Origin: Actinomycetota bacterium | GTDB lineage: Bacteria > Actinomycetota > Geothermincolia > Geothermincolales > RBG-13-55-18 | Length of the DNA: 64,000 bases | Assembly (NCBI GenBank): GCA_030019255.1 | Contig: JASEFK010000005.1 | Coordinates: 190,384-254,383 of the forward strand | Direction of reading: 5' to 3' | In this document: one piece after another, positions 1 to 10,478 of the stretch | How positions within the stretch are numbered: the stretch's first letter is position 1 | Layout: each line of letters starts with the position of its first letter | Notes under the pieces: model-generated | Databases searched by the model: none | Seen by the model: only the letters and a program-made list of their open reading frames with translations | Told to the model about the DNA's origin: nothing | Translations under genes and position numbers: made by a program

Positions 1-243
1 TCCACCCGCGTCCGTCCCGACCTGGTAATCCTTGACATCCACATGCCGCGGCGGAGCGGCTTCAACGTCTTGAAACGCCTGCGGCAGGAGGATGCAACCC
101 ACGACACGCCGATAGTGGTCTTCTCCGTTCTCACTCGCAGGAAGAGCATCGAACAGTTGGCCAGGATGGGGGCCAGCGACTTCGTCTGCAAGAGCGAAGG
201 CGTGGACGCCCTGGTGGACAAGGTCATGGCCATCCTGTCCTGA
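1..243 (+). CDS. Response regulator receiver domain, 3' part only
   Basis: The reading frame is open from the first base of the window, so the true start lies outside it; 80 residues are visible. The segment LVILDIHMP carries the aspartate that is phosphorylated in receiver domains. The later DFVCKSEG carries the conserved lysine, in the usual spacing for the C-terminal half of a CheY-like fold. No output domain follows: the protein stops right after the last receiver helix, so it is either a single-domain regulator or has its output domain upstream. The partner kinase cannot be told from this sequence. Confidence 0.85.
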   Translation, partial: STRVRPDLVILDIHMPRRSGFNVLKRLRQEDATHDTPIVVFSVLTRRKSIEQLARMGASDFVCKSEGVDALVDKVMAILS

Positions 244-268
244 AGATGGTCGGAAGAAGGTGAGGGAA

Positions 269-868
269 ATGGAGGTTCTCGAGGCCATAAGAAAGAGAAG
301 AAGTATACGCAGGTTCGAGGACCGGCCGGTACCCGAGGAGCACGTCAGGGAGATACTGGAAGCGGCCAGGTTGGCCCCCTCGGCGAGTAACCTCCAGACC
401 TGGAAGTTCAAGGTGGTTACCGATCCCGGGGTCCGCAAGTTACTGCGCGAGGCGGCCTTCGATCAGAAGTTCGTGGAGCGGGCCCCGGTGGTCATCGTAG
501 CCTGCGCCGATCTCTCCGCTTTCGGCGAACGTTCCAAGAGGACGCTGGAGCTTCTGCGTTCGGGAGCGGTGAGGCCGAGCCTGGAGATGCTTCTGCGCTT
601 CCTGCGCCGGGACAAGGATGCGGATGTGGAGGAGAGGAACCTCATCAGCGCCTGCATCAACGTGAGCATTGCCGTCCAGAACATGGTGCTGGCGGCGACC
701 TCCCTCGGGCTGGGCACGTGCTGGGTGCGGGCCTTCGTTCCCGAGAGGGTGGCGGAGATACTTTCCCTTCCCCCCGAATGCCCGCCCCTCATCCTCCTGC
801 CCCTGGGCTACCCGCGCGAGGACCCCGAGCCGCGCAGCCGCAAGTCCCTGGAGGAAATTCTCCTCTGA
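269..868 (+). CDS. Nitroreductase family protein
   Basis: A 199-residue FMN-dependent nitroreductase-fold protein. The N-terminus MEVLEAIRKRRSIRRF is the classic family opening, with basic residues that bind the FMN phosphate, followed by the LAPSASNLQTWKF segment. The C-terminal half has the GTCWVRAF and LPLGYPRED segments typical of the family. An in-frame GTG lies nine bases upstream, but the AGGTGA-like ribosome site is better spaced for this ATG. The natural substrate cannot be predicted; the family reduces nitro compounds, quinones or flavins with NAD(P)H. It follows the response regulator by 25 bases and may share its transcript. Confidence 0.85.
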   Translation: MEVLEAIRKRRSIRRFEDRPVPEEHVREILEAARLAPSASNLQTWKFKVVTDPGVRKLLREAAFDQKFVERAPVVIVACADLSAFGERSKRTLELLRSGAVRPSLEMLLRFLRRDKDADVEERNLISACINVSIAVQNMVLAATSLGLGTCWVRAFVPERVAEILSLPPECPPLILLPLGYPREDPEPRSRKSLEEILL

Positions 869-959
869 GCCGTGGGACGGAGGGGTTGTATCCCACACGT
901 GTATGGCGCTGAGTTCCCTTGCGGAGGTTCTCCCCTGAGCTTTGGGTAGAGCGGGCGCC

Positions 960-1916
960 TTAATCCTCTGGCGTTGGGATGCCGACGTTTCCTTCCCGGC
1001 TGGCGAACCAGTCGGCCAGGCGGCAAAGGGTGCAAGGATCCTGGGTGGCGGGCTCGCCGCAGCGGGAACAGGGACCTGTGGGGGTGATGGAATCCGGATC
1101 CCGCGCGGGGAGGATCTCCCCAAGGGAAAGGGCGAGCTGCAGCTTGCTGGAAGGAATTACCTTCTCCATGTGCTCGAAGACCCCCTTGAGGGCATGGCCG
1201 TGGGGGCTCCAGGTGGGGCATTTCTCCTCGAAGACTGGAAGCCCGCGCAGCCGGCAGTAGACCAGGTTCAGCCTTTCCGGCATGTAGTACAGGGGCTTTA
1301 TCTTGCGCATCAGCCCATTCTCCGGCGGGAGCACCGGCGGGGGAAGCAGGTATTTACGGGACAGGAGGTTCTTGAAGGCGAAGAGGAGGATATCCTCCAG
1401 GGTATGGGCGGTGGCCACCGCGTGTGCCCCCAGCCTGGCCGCCTCGCGGTTGAAGAGGGCTCGCTTGATGGCCCCGCACACGGCACAGGGATGCCATCCC
1501 TTGACGCGCTGCACCCGCAGCCCCATGTCCCCGATGCGGACCACCCGGAGTTCTACCTGCGCCAGGGCGCACTGCTCCTCCACCACTTTCAGGTTCCGCT
1601 CAGAAAAGTCTCCCATGTTGAGGTGGAAGTGGAGCGCCGCCAGGTCGAACCCCATGACCACCCCCAGGCGCTTGAGGGCGTAGAGCATGGCCACCGAGTC
1701 CTTCCCGCCCGAGAGGGCTACCGCCACTTTCTCTCCTTCCCGCACCATGTCGTGCTTCTCCAGGGCACGCCTGATACGCCTCTCGAAGAAGCGCAGGTAG
1801 CACGGCGAACAGAGCTTGAGGTTGAACTCGGTGAGGCGCAACACGCGGGTCCGCGCACCGCATATGCGGCAGCGTCCCTCAACCTCCGGTACGGGAAGCT
1901 TTTCCCTGTACTCCAT
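960..1916 (-). CDS. TtcA/TtuA-type PP-loop tRNA thiolation ATPase
   Basis: A 318-residue adenylating enzyme of the group that puts sulfur on tRNA uridine or cytidine. The PP-loop SGGKDS lies near residue 70. Two zinc-ribbon pairs flank the core: CRICG/CSPC near the N-terminus and CSRCG/CTLCR near the C-terminus. A central CAVCG motif could hold the Fe-S cluster known in TtuA and TtcA. The two terminal zinc ribbons favour the TtuA/NcsA side over TtcA, which would mean 2-thiouridine in the T-loop or anticodon; this is an inference. It converges on the nitroreductase gene and is not obviously in an operon. Confidence 0.85.
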   Translation of the reverse strand: MEYREKLPVPEVEGRCRICGARTRVLRLTEFNLKLCSPCYLRFFERRIRRALEKHDMVREGEKVAVALSGGKDSVAMLYALKRLGVVMGFDLAALHFHLNMGDFSERNLKVVEEQCALAQVELRVVRIGDMGLRVQRVKGWHPCAVCGAIKRALFNREAARLGAHAVATAHTLEDILLFAFKNLLSRKYLLPPPVLPPENGLMRKIKPLYYMPERLNLVYCRLRGLPVFEEKCPTWSPHGHALKGVFEHMEKVIPSSKLQLALSLGEILPARDPDSITPTGPCSRCGEPATQDPCTLCRLADWFASREGNVGIPTPED

Positions 1917-2217
1917 GGGAACAATTTAACAGAAGCGGGACGGTTGTTGAACTACGGGTAGAACAGCTCAGCGGCGACCGTCTTTCTCGTTACCTCCGCT
2001 TGAGCATGGACGGAACCGGGCGCTTTCCTTGACTCGTAGCGGTTGCGATCCGCCCCGCCCCGAGTTTCTTCGGAAGCGTTCGGCAGGAATAAGCGCGAGC
2101 GGTGAAACCCCATTCCCGCCCACGCGCTGGAGCGGGCGTGCAGGTAAGCGTCCGGCAGGAATAAGCGATGGGTGGTAAAAGGGAAAAGATCGAGCTACGC
2201 TTCCTTCGTGTATCGTT
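1917..2217. other. Intergenic region with a direct repeat
   Basis: No gene is seen here. The stretch holds two copies of a roughly 34-base direct repeat (2074-2107 and 2146-2179), best conserved over the first 22 bases. It is upstream of the PP-loop gene and downstream of the sensor-kinase pair. Confidence 0.6.
2074..2179. repeat. Two-copy direct repeat containing CGGCAGGAATAAGCG
   Basis: The copies lie at 2074-2107 and 2146-2179, starting 72 bases apart. The first 22 bases differ at one position (T/C) and the remainder is diverged. The 12-mer GGCAGGAATAAG occurs again near 45800 in another gene-free region, so this may be part of a dispersed family. Confidence 0.6.
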
Positions 2218-3492
2218 TCAAGTCCTTCCGCTTGCGGTTGGTTCGGAGACGGGGTTGGCGTCCCGTCCCCCCGCCCCGGGGACCAGGGGAAGGCGGGTGA
2301 CCAGGGTCAGCCACCCACCCGAGGCCCTTATCACGCTGAAGACTCCTCCGTGGGCGGCGATAATGCGGCGGGCAATGGCCAAGTCCAGGTCGTCCTCGCT
2401 GGCATCCCACTGGGCCATGGGATGGAGCCCGGAGTCCTCTCCCAGAAAGGTTGCCTGCCGGTTCCGGACGTTGACCGTGTACACCAGCTCCTCCCCCTCT
2501 GCCTTCAGGGAAACGCGCACCTCCGAGCCGCTCCCGAAGCGGCGGGAGATGAAGTCGAACATGCCGTTTATCACCCGGCCCATCCTCTTCACGTCCACCA
2601 TCGCCGCGGGAAGGTCGGGCGGAAAGCCGCGCATGACCTCCCGCGGGTCGCACACCGGCTCCAGGATGGGCAACCCGGCCTCGACCAGCTTTTCCAGGGG
2701 GTAGGGCTCGCGCTGCAGGACCGCCTTCCCCGATTCCAGGCGCGAAACGTCCAGGAGGTCCTCCACCAGCCGGCCGAGATTCTCCGCCTCCCGGCGGATT
2801 ATGGACACGTATTCCCTTTCCGTCTCCCTATCCAGCGGCTTGGAGACCAGCATCTCGCTGAAGCCCTGCAAGGAGGTGAGGGGGGTGCGCATCTCGAAGC
2901 TCACCGCGGAGACGAAGCCCGAGGCCGCCCGGTTCATTTCCGCGAGCTTGCGCAGTTCCTCCATGGAACGGTACCTCTCCCGGTACTGCCGCCGGGCCTC
3001 CGCGCTCAGGCGGTCGAAGAGGAAGGAGACGAAGAACAGGAAGAAGACCTGGGAGCAGATGAGCTGGGTCTCCCCGGTCGACGGGCGGTTGAAAGCCATA
3101 GTGGCTGCCAGGTGGGCGACCGCGGAGAAAGTCATCAGGGCGGCGGACAGGCCCGGCGTGGAGAGCAACCCGCACCCGAAGGCGGTTATCAGGAGAAGGA
3201 GGGGAAAGAGGGGGCTTCGCGCTCCCCCGCTAAGGGAGATGGACCCCGCCACCAGGGCCAGGTCCACCACCAGGAGGAGGAAGATCAGGGGCACCAGGAA
3301 GCGGGAGAGGGCGCTTTCCCGGTAGGGCAGGATGAGGGTAACCGTGTTGACCAGCAGCACTCCCAGCAGGGGGAGAAGCGCCGAGAAGGGATTCATCTCC
3401 ACCCCGTGGGGCAGGAAGAGAAGCGCGGCGACCACCGGGACGGTCACCCAGATGAAGTTGCCCAGGGTCCGGGAAATGTTACCCCTGAACAT
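2218..3492 (-). CDS. Degenerate sensor histidine kinase (pseudokinase)
   Basis: A 424-residue protein with about six N-terminal membrane segments, a HisKA-like helix and a HATPase-like domain. The dimerisation motif reads SFEMRTPL: the phospho-accepting histidine is phenylalanine (residue 199, codon 2896-2898). The ATP-binding boxes are also lost: the N-box reads NGMFDF instead of NLLSNA, the DxGxG loop is absent, and the GTGLGLAI box reads EDDLDLAI. The frame is intact over its full length, so this looks like a maintained pseudokinase rather than a decaying gene. It lies directly downstream of an intact kinase of the same architecture, likely its parent by duplication. It may act as a dimer partner or scaffold. 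Confidence 0.85.
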   Translation of the reverse strand: MFRGNISRTLGNFIWVTVPVVAALLFLPHGVEMNPFSALLPLLGVLLVNTVTLILPYRESALSRFLVPLIFLLLVVDLALVAGSISLSGGARSPLFPLLLLITAFGCGLLSTPGLSAALMTFSAVAHLAATMAFNRPSTGETQLICSQVFFLFFVSFLFDRLSAEARRQYRERYRSMEELRKLAEMNRAASGFVSAVSFEMRTPLTSLQGFSEMLVSKPLDRETEREYVSIIRREAENLGRLVEDLLDVSRLESGKAVLQREPYPLEKLVEAGLPILEPVCDPREVMRGFPPDLPAAMVDVKRMGRVINGMFDFISRRFGSGSEVRVSLKAEGEELVYTVNVRNRQATFLGEDSGLHPMAQWDASEDDLDLAIARRIIAAHGGVFSVIRASGGWLTLVTRLPLVPGAGGRDANPVSEPTASGRT

Positions 3493-3615
3493 CCAACCTC
3501 ACTCCCCGGTTTCCGTGATCCTCCACGCCGGGGAAGCGATACCGCGTTCCCGCTCTCGCCACCATACCCTCGAGGTGGAGGAGGTTGCACTTCCGGAGAT
3601 ACGAAACCTCCCGCC

Positions 3616-4872
<1,257 letters not shown>

Positions 4873-5410
4873 GGCTCGCCCCGAAGGTCCATGCCGGGAG
4901 GACCCTTCCCAGCCATCCCTGTCAGATAAGCAATTCCCCGCCGGGAGCCGGCACATGGATACGGTTTCCCGGGAGAGATTTATCACGCTTCCATCTCATT
5001 CTATCCCCCGTCCACCGTTTCCTGTCCCCGGCCGCCTTTTTCTGTCCGGGAGATCGCGGAAACACCATCTTTCGCGTGCGCTGCGTCCATCCGCCGGCCG
5101 ATTCCCTCTCCATCCGGGACGCCACGTCCAGGCGAAGATCTTTCAGGTCCGTCATCATTAATGTCAACAAACATCATCACCATGATTCGACTCACGGGTC
5201 CACGGGGTTGACAGCTCCAACAATCCTGTTGCTGTGGATGGCACCAAACATCATCACGATGATTCGACTCCCCGTCCCGGCCGGTTGAGCTTCCTGGACC
5301 ACGGAGGAGGAAGGGCCGTGTCCCGCTCGGGAAGGCGGGGAGGGCGGGAAGGCCACCCACGGAAAGAAGGGCGGGATCTCCCGCCCCCGGCTGCGGCGTG
5401 GTACCGAGGG
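4873..5410. other. Gene-free region with a 25-base palindromic direct repeat
   Basis: No gene is supported. The region lies upstream of the sensor-kinase unit and downstream of a secreted-protein gene. Its notable content is a repeated 25-base element (5169-5193 and 5246-5270). Confidence 0.55.
5169..5270. repeat. Direct repeat of a 25-base element
   Basis: The copies at 5169-5193 and 5246-5270 differ at one base. Each contains ATCAT and ATGAT arms four bases apart, so each copy is itself a small dyad. CAACA-ATCC-TGTTG, a second small hairpin, lies between them. The position upstream of the sensor-kinase pair would suit a regulator site, but nothing identifies a binder. Confidence 0.6.
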
Positions 5411-6130
5411 TCAGTATTCCATGATCTGGGAAAGGGGTATGTCCGCCAGGTGGGTGGTGGTGAAGTAGGTGCTGCCGTCCCTGGTCCACCCCGGGTCCTG
5501 CGCGTAGCCGAAGGGGTTCACGTGGTAGGTGTAGGTTTTGCTGGGAAGGCTGTTGTCCCACGTCTCCAGCAGCCCGTTGACCTCGATGTAGGCGGTGTTG
5601 GGATCGATGGCCGCGCCGTTGGTGTCGAAGGTGAAAAACAGGCGCACACTTCCACCCAGATGGTCGGGGTAGCGGGCCCCGAGGTCGTTATACGTGTGGT
5701 TTCCCCTCCTCCAGAGGTAGGAGCTGGAGCTGGATCCCTTCCCGTAGAGGATGTAGGAGCGGCCCCCGCCGTGCAAGATGAGCTGCAGGGGCATGTAATC
5801 CAGGGAGCGGTCGTTGGTCAGCCACTCCACGGTCATATACAGATGCACGTAATTGGCGCCGCTCCAGGCGGAGTTGTATGCACCCGGCGAATGGACGTCG
5901 ATGATGGCGCTCTGTGGGTCGACGTCCGCGGAGGGGACAACGTCGCGGAATATGTAACGGTAATCCCCCCAGGTGACGTGGGGCTTTTCGGGTTCCTGGA
6001 CCGCCTGTTCCTCTTCCGCCGTACCGGCCTGGGCCTCCTCTCCCCCCTTCTCCCCCTGCGCCCAGGACCAGCCCATGAGCATGGATAGGAGGAAGAAGCA
6101 GAGCAAGACAATGAGTATCTTCCTCTTCAT
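5411..6130 (-). CDS. Secreted protein of unknown function
   Basis: 239 residues. A clear signal peptide (KRK, then [17 protein letters not shown], then a likely cleavage after SWA) is followed by a short Glu/Ala/Pro-rich linker. The remaining ~190 residues are rich in aromatic residues and Asn/Asp/Ser, with no cysteine, and look like a beta-sandwich. One part reads like comparisons of a physical quantity over a surface ([21 protein letters not shown]), common in carbohydrate-binding or adhesion modules, but I recognise no family. It stands alone, between the HelY gene and the kinase unit. Confidence 0.7.
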   Translation of the reverse strand: MKRKILIVLLCFFLLSMLMGWSWAQGEKGGEEAQAGTAEEEQAVQEPEKPHVTWGDYRYIFRDVVPSADVDPQSAIIDVHSPGAYNSAWSGANYVHLYMTVEWLTNDRSLDYMPLQLILHGGGRSYILYGKGSSSSSYLWRRGNHTYNDLGARYPDHLGGSVRLFFTFDTNGAAIDPNTAYIEVNGLLETWDNSLPSKTYTYHVNPFGYAQDPGWTRDGSTYFTTTHLADIPLSQIMEY

Positions 6131-6475
6131 TCCCGGACCCCTTTCACGTCCTTCTCCTTTCCGAAAAAAGGAAATAACATTCCAATCTTTCCAATTTTAT
6201 CATATCGGCATGCGCCCCCGCCGCCTTGACCCGTCGGGTAATGCGATAGGAATCGCGTTCTCAACCTCGAATCCCGCCGAGCTTTTTCTATTTTATACCA
6301 GCAGCGCAGCACTTAAACACCATGCCTTGTTTCCGCGTGCTTCTCGCAACTTCGCCCGGCGTCGCCGCCCGGACCCGCCACTTCCGAGCACCGTGCGGTG
6401 GTCGCAAGGGATTTAATGTCCCGACATATCCGTGGTCTTGACCGAGTTTGCGGTCGGGCTCGAGGGTGACGCGGT
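6131..6475. other. Gene-free region
   Basis: No coding region is supported in these 345 bases between the HelY gene and the secreted protein. The minus-strand sequence just upstream of the secreted-protein gene is AT-rich (a TATGAT hexamer near 6205) and may hold its promoter; no convincing -35 was found. Confidence 0.4.
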
Positions 6476-9190
6476 TCAGCGACCGGGGATGCCGCTCTCC
6501 AGCTCTTCCTCCATGGCGTCCACCACGCTGGTGTAGGCCACGATGCTGCGGTGGACGCGGTCCATGGCCCCGGAGAACTTCTCCGCCAGGAGAGGGTCCT
6601 CGGTGATCTCTTTCATCTGGCGCAGGACGTCCAGGACCTGCTTCATGGAGCGCACGAAATCCCCCGCCGAGTACTGGGGATAGGCGGAGGAGATGTAGGA
6701 GAGGTCCTCCCCCGCGGCCCAGTCGTAGACCACGGGGATGAAGCCGGGGTCCAGGAGCCGCAGGAGGTCCAGGCCCTCTCGCCTCTCCAGGGCCTTTATC
6801 CGTCCCTCCAGGCTGCGGGCCGCGGCCACCGCTTCCTCCAGGGCGGGGGTGGGAATGGAGGGGGCCTGGGCCGGTTCCCGGTAAGGTCTCCCTCCCCTGC
6901 GGCGGGGCGTGGGGCCCTCCCGGGTCTCGAAGACGAAGACGGAGGCCAGGGCCGCGGTCTCCGCCTCGTCCAGGGGGTAAAACAGGCCTTCCTCCAGGCA
7001 CTCCACCAGGGTGAGGTCGCACTCGTTGTAGATGCGGGAGAGGACGATGCCCTTAGGGGTGGGCTTCTCCCCCTCCAGGTAGCCGAGGCGCTCCAGCACC
7101 CGCATGACGTTGGCCAGCCGTCGGGAGGACACGTCGCTGCGCGCCTCCATCTGCCTCTGCACGCGGTCCATCTCCGCCTGCAGGTTGCGGATGTTCCGGC
7201 AGGTCTCCAGGCAGGCCTCGCGCCTCTCGCAGGCATGGCAGGGATTCACCTCCAGCTCCTCCCGCAGCGAGGCCAACTCCTCGCGGTGGGGGAGGTGGAA
7301 TTCCTCCTCCCACTCCTGGGGCGGCGGGACCCGGAAGCCGGCCAGGGCCTGCCGCAGCCTTTTCTCCTCTGCCTTGCTTCGGGCGGGGAGGAAGGGCTTG
7401 CCCAGGTGGCCGATGACCTGGGGTGGATATGGAAAATGCTGGTAGGATACCTTGAGGACCCGGCCCCGGTCGTCCAGGGTCGTCAGGCGCGGGTCGCCGT
7501 GCTTGTCCTCGGAGATGGAGAGCACCACCGCCGCCCGCCGGGAACCCCTGCGGTGGAGCACCAGCACGTCCCCGGGGACCAGCTCCTCCAGCTCCCGGTT
7601 GACGAGTTCCCGCCTCCGCCTCCGGCGCTCGGTGGCCATCTCCTTCTCCAGGCGGGATATCTCCCCGCGGGTCAACAGGTAGGCCATGGGATCCCCGCGC
7701 CGGCAGTCTATCTTCTTCCAGTGGGCCTGCATACGCCTGGCCAGGCGGGATCGGGAGCGTTCCAGGCGCACCACCTCTCGGTCGGCGTGGAACTGGGCGA
7801 AGCTGGAGTTGAGCATGTGCACGGTGGTCTCCACGTCGTAGTAGTGCAGCAGGTTGACCACCATGTTGTAGGAAAGGGAGAAGCTGGAAATTATGGGAAG
7901 ACTTTCCATCTCTGCCAGCCTGCGCACCTGGGAGAAGGGGACCATGGGGTTGTACAGGGTGATCGCGTTGCCCACCTTGTCGATGCCCCGGCGGCCAGCC
8001 CGGCCGGTGAACTGGGTATACTCGGTGGGGGTGAGGAACTCGTGGGATTCCCCGGTGAACTTGAACAGGGACTCGATGACCACCGTCTTGGCGGGCATAT
8101 TTATCCCCAGGGAAAGGGTCTCCGTGGCGAAGACCACCTTGACCAGGCCCTGGGCGAAGAGGTCCTCCACTATCTCCTTGAAGATGGGGAGGTGCCCGGC
8201 GTGGTGGGAGGCCAGCCCCCGCTTGAGGGCCTCCAGCCAGTGGTCGAAACCGAACACCTTCAGGTCCTCCTCGGGAAGCCAGGCCACCCGGGCCAGGGCC
8301 TGCTCCTCGATGGCCCTCTTCTCCTCCGGGGTGGTCAGGTCCGCCCCCTCTTCCAGGCAGTGGGCCACCCCGGCGTCGCACCCGGCCCGGCTGAAGATGA
8401 AGTAGATAGCCGGGAGCATCCCCGACTTACGGAGACGTTCCACCACGTCCGCCCGCCGGGGTATGAGGTGACGGGTACGCGGCCTCTTCCCCCCGCGCCC
8501 CTTCTGCTTCATGGAACGCTCGTATTCCTCCACCACCCCCGGGGCGCGGTCGGAGAGCAGGTTGACCATGATGCCGCCGATGAGGTAGTAATGCCGCAGG
8601 GGAACGGGGCGGCGGTCGTGGTAGACCACGTCCACGTCCCCTCGCAGGTCGTTCAGCCACTCCCCGAACTCCCGGTAGTTGGAGACGGTGGCCGAGAGGG
8701 CCACGATCTTGATGTCCGTGGGGAGGTGGATGATGATCTCCTCCCACACCGGTCCCCGGAAGGGGTCCATGAGGTAATGGCACTCGTCCAGGACCACGTA
8801 GCGGAGGTCAATGAGGTCCGGGGAGCGCTCGTAGATCATGTTGCGCAGCACCTCGGTGGTCATGATCACCACCGGCGCTTGGGAATTGATGCTGTTGTCC
8901 CCCGTAAGGAGGCCTACCTTTTCCGGGCCGTAGGCGGCTCCGAAGTCGCGGAACTTCTGGTTGCTGAGCGCCTTGAGGGGAGTAGTGTAGAAAGTCCTTC
9001 CCCCCATCCTCTCCGCCAGCCACACCGCGAACTCCGCCACCACCGTCTTCCCCGACCCGGTGGGGGCCACCACCAGGACGGAGCGGTCACGGGCCAGGCT
9101 CTCTATGGCTTGGAGCTGGAAGTCATCCAGGGGGAAGGAATAGCGCGCGGTGAACTCCGCGATCAGGTCCGTTTCCCGTTCTCTCTCCAC
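6476..9190 (-). CDS. helY: HelY-type Ski2/Mtr4-like DEAD/DEAH helicase
   Basis: A 904-residue superfamily 2 helicase. Walker A is APTGSGKT near residue 42 and the Walker B box is LDECHYL, followed by SAT and the C-terminal TGRAGRRG motif VI. A mid-protein cysteine cluster (CHACERREAC then C) and the C-terminal DSHCT-like helical domain match the actinobacterial HelY branch of Ski2-like RNA helicases. These unwind RNA or RNA/DNA and are thought to act in RNA turnover. The start codon is GTG; the ribosome site is a weak AAGG. It is transcribed alone and is divergent from the acetyltransferase. Confidence 0.9.
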   Translation of the reverse strand: MERERETDLIAEFTARYSFPLDDFQLQAIESLARDRSVLVVAPTGSGKTVVAEFAVWLAERMGGRTFYTTPLKALSNQKFRDFGAAYGPEKVGLLTGDNSINSQAPVVIMTTEVLRNMIYERSPDLIDLRYVVLDECHYLMDPFRGPVWEEIIIHLPTDIKIVALSATVSNYREFGEWLNDLRGDVDVVYHDRRPVPLRHYYLIGGIMVNLLSDRAPGVVEEYERSMKQKGRGGKRPRTRHLIPRRADVVERLRKSGMLPAIYFIFSRAGCDAGVAHCLEEGADLTTPEEKRAIEEQALARVAWLPEEDLKVFGFDHWLEALKRGLASHHAGHLPIFKEIVEDLFAQGLVKVVFATETLSLGINMPAKTVVIESLFKFTGESHEFLTPTEYTQFTGRAGRRGIDKVGNAITLYNPMVPFSQVRRLAEMESLPIISSFSLSYNMVVNLLHYYDVETTVHMLNSSFAQFHADREVVRLERSRSRLARRMQAHWKKIDCRRGDPMAYLLTRGEISRLEKEMATERRRRRRELVNRELEELVPGDVLVLHRRGSRRAAVVLSISEDKHGDPRLTTLDDRGRVLKVSYQHFPYPPQVIGHLGKPFLPARSKAEEKRLRQALAGFRVPPPQEWEEEFHLPHREELASLREELEVNPCHACERREACLETCRNIRNLQAEMDRVQRQMEARSDVSSRRLANVMRVLERLGYLEGEKPTPKGIVLSRIYNECDLTLVECLEEGLFYPLDEAETAALASVFVFETREGPTPRRRGGRPYREPAQAPSIPTPALEEAVAAARSLEGRIKALERREGLDLLRLLDPGFIPVVYDWAAGEDLSYISSAYPQYSAGDFVRSMKQVLDVLRQMKEITEDPLLAEKFSGAMDRVHRSIVAYTSVVDAMEEELESGIPGR

Positions 9191-9306
9191 GCCTTAATTG
9201 TAACAGAAGGCGGAAACGGGGAACGGTAATCCCTCAGGCGGGCCCCGGAAACTCCATCCTGACCCCTGGCGTCATCCAGGGGTGAGACATTTTAAGAGGA
9301 GGCGTT

Positions 9307-10194
9307 TTGCTCGTGATGACTCGCTCCGGTAACCTGGGGCGTGAGGCGGAAATGCGAGACAGATTATCGTGCGAGCTCGTGGAGCCGGGAGAAGAGAGGG
9401 AGCTCCTCTCCTTCCTGGAGCGAGATCCGGTGGCCAATCTCCGCCTGGTGTGGACCGTGAGGCGCTGGGGCCTCCTCAACCTGGGCCTGGCGGAGCAGGG
9501 CGCTTTCCTCGCCGTGCGCTCTGGGGGGCGGATAAGGGGGGTACTCTTCCGCGACAACCTGGGCCTGTGGAGGACGGCCGCCGGGGCGGATGAGGCCCGG
9601 TTCCTGGTCCGGTCGGCCATGGACCTTTGGGGACCGCCGGTGGCCATGACCGGGCGCCGCGAGGAGGTGGAGGGCATACTGGCCGACTTTCCGGAGCTCT
9701 CCGGGGCAGTCGTACGCCGGGAGGAGGAGGTGTCCCTGGTCCTGGAGCCGGGGGATTTCGTTCCACGCAAGCCGGAGCTGGCCGAGGAGGCCGAAGAGGA
9801 GGACCTGGAATCACTGGCGGGCCTGGAAAGATCCTTCCAGTTGGAGTACATGGGAAGCGTTTCCAGGGACTGGGAGATAAGGCTGCGCATGCTGCGCCTG
9901 GTGGAAGCGGGCGCGGCGGCTCTGGCCCGCTGGGAAGGAAAACCGGCCGCCAAGGCGGAGATGGAGGCAGTCACTCCCCGGGCGGACGAGCTCGGGGGGG
10001 TTTACACTCTGCCGCGGTTCCGTCGCCGGGGGCTGGCGGCGGCGGTCTGCAGTCTACTCTGCAGCCGCTCCCTTTCCCGGGGGAAAGTTGTGCGCCTGGA
10101 GGCGCGCGAGGATAACCACGCCGCCATTTCCCTGTATCGTAGCCTCGGCTTTCGCGAGCTCTGGCCCCACCTGGTGGTGGTCTTCCGCCGCTGA
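9307..10194 (+). CDS. GNAT family acetyltransferase
   Basis: A 295-residue protein with two halves. The N-terminal ~150 residues form a diverged GNAT-like domain. The C-terminal half is a clear GNAT fold: GGVYTLPRFRRRGLAAAV gives the acetyl-CoA pyrophosphate loop and NHAAISLYRSLGF the final strand-helix. Starts possible are TTG (9307), GTG (9313) and ATG (9316); AGGAGG at 9297-9302 is 4, 10 and 13 bases away respectively, so the exact start is open. The substrate is unknown. It is divergent from HelY and convergent with the ferredoxin gene. Confidence 0.8.
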   Translation: MLVMTRSGNLGREAEMRDRLSCELVEPGEERELLSFLERDPVANLRLVWTVRRWGLLNLGLAEQGAFLAVRSGGRIRGVLFRDNLGLWRTAAGADEARFLVRSAMDLWGPPVAMTGRREEVEGILADFPELSGAVVRREEEVSLVLEPGDFVPRKPELAEEAEEEDLESLAGLERSFQLEYMGSVSRDWEIRLRMLRLVEAGAAALARWEGKPAAKAEMEAVTPRADELGGVYTLPRFRRRGLAAAVCSLLCSRSLSRGKVVRLEAREDNHAAISLYRSLGFRELWPHLVVVFRR

Positions 10195-10270
10195 TCGAGG
10201 ATATTTCACCAGCTTGAGATTTTTCTCCACAGGCTGGCCTCAACAAGTGGTCTTCCGCCGATGATCGGGA
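10177..10270. repeat. Partial duplication of the acetyltransferase 3' end
   Basis: The last coding bases and stop of the acetyltransferase (10177-10200) recur 70 bases downstream at 10247-10270, with 21 of 24 bases matching. This marks a small tandem duplication or slippage event in the intergenic region. Confidence 0.5.
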
Positions 10271-10386
10271 GGCGGGAAAAAGCCGATGGCATCCCTTCCG
10301 TCCTTCATTTTCCCCGGCGCCGGTGAATGCCTGCGTCGACGGGGCCCAGCCTGGACCGGGTGCCGGGTCTCATGGTAAACACTATG

Positions 10387-10403
10387 TTGGTAATATATAC
10401 CAA
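10387..10403. promoter_or_regulatory. Dyad with TTGGTA/TACCAA arms
   Basis: Six-base perfect arms TTGGTA and TACCAA flank a five-base AT centre in an AT-rich patch. It lies in a convergent intergenic region, so a role as operator is doubtful; the half-site resembles part of the palindrome upstream of the Rrf2 gene near 39990. Confidence 0.35.
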
Positions 10404-10478
10404 ATTAATTTCGATTGGACATCTTCGGGCTGCCTCCGGCCACCGCGACGGGCCGGAGAAGTGATCATGACCGTGCCC

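Noticed and set aside
942..1961. Long open frame on the + strand opposite the PP-loop gene
   Set aside because: It has no homology, and the opposite strand carries SGGKDS and the zinc-ribbon cysteines. High GC makes long antisense frames common here.
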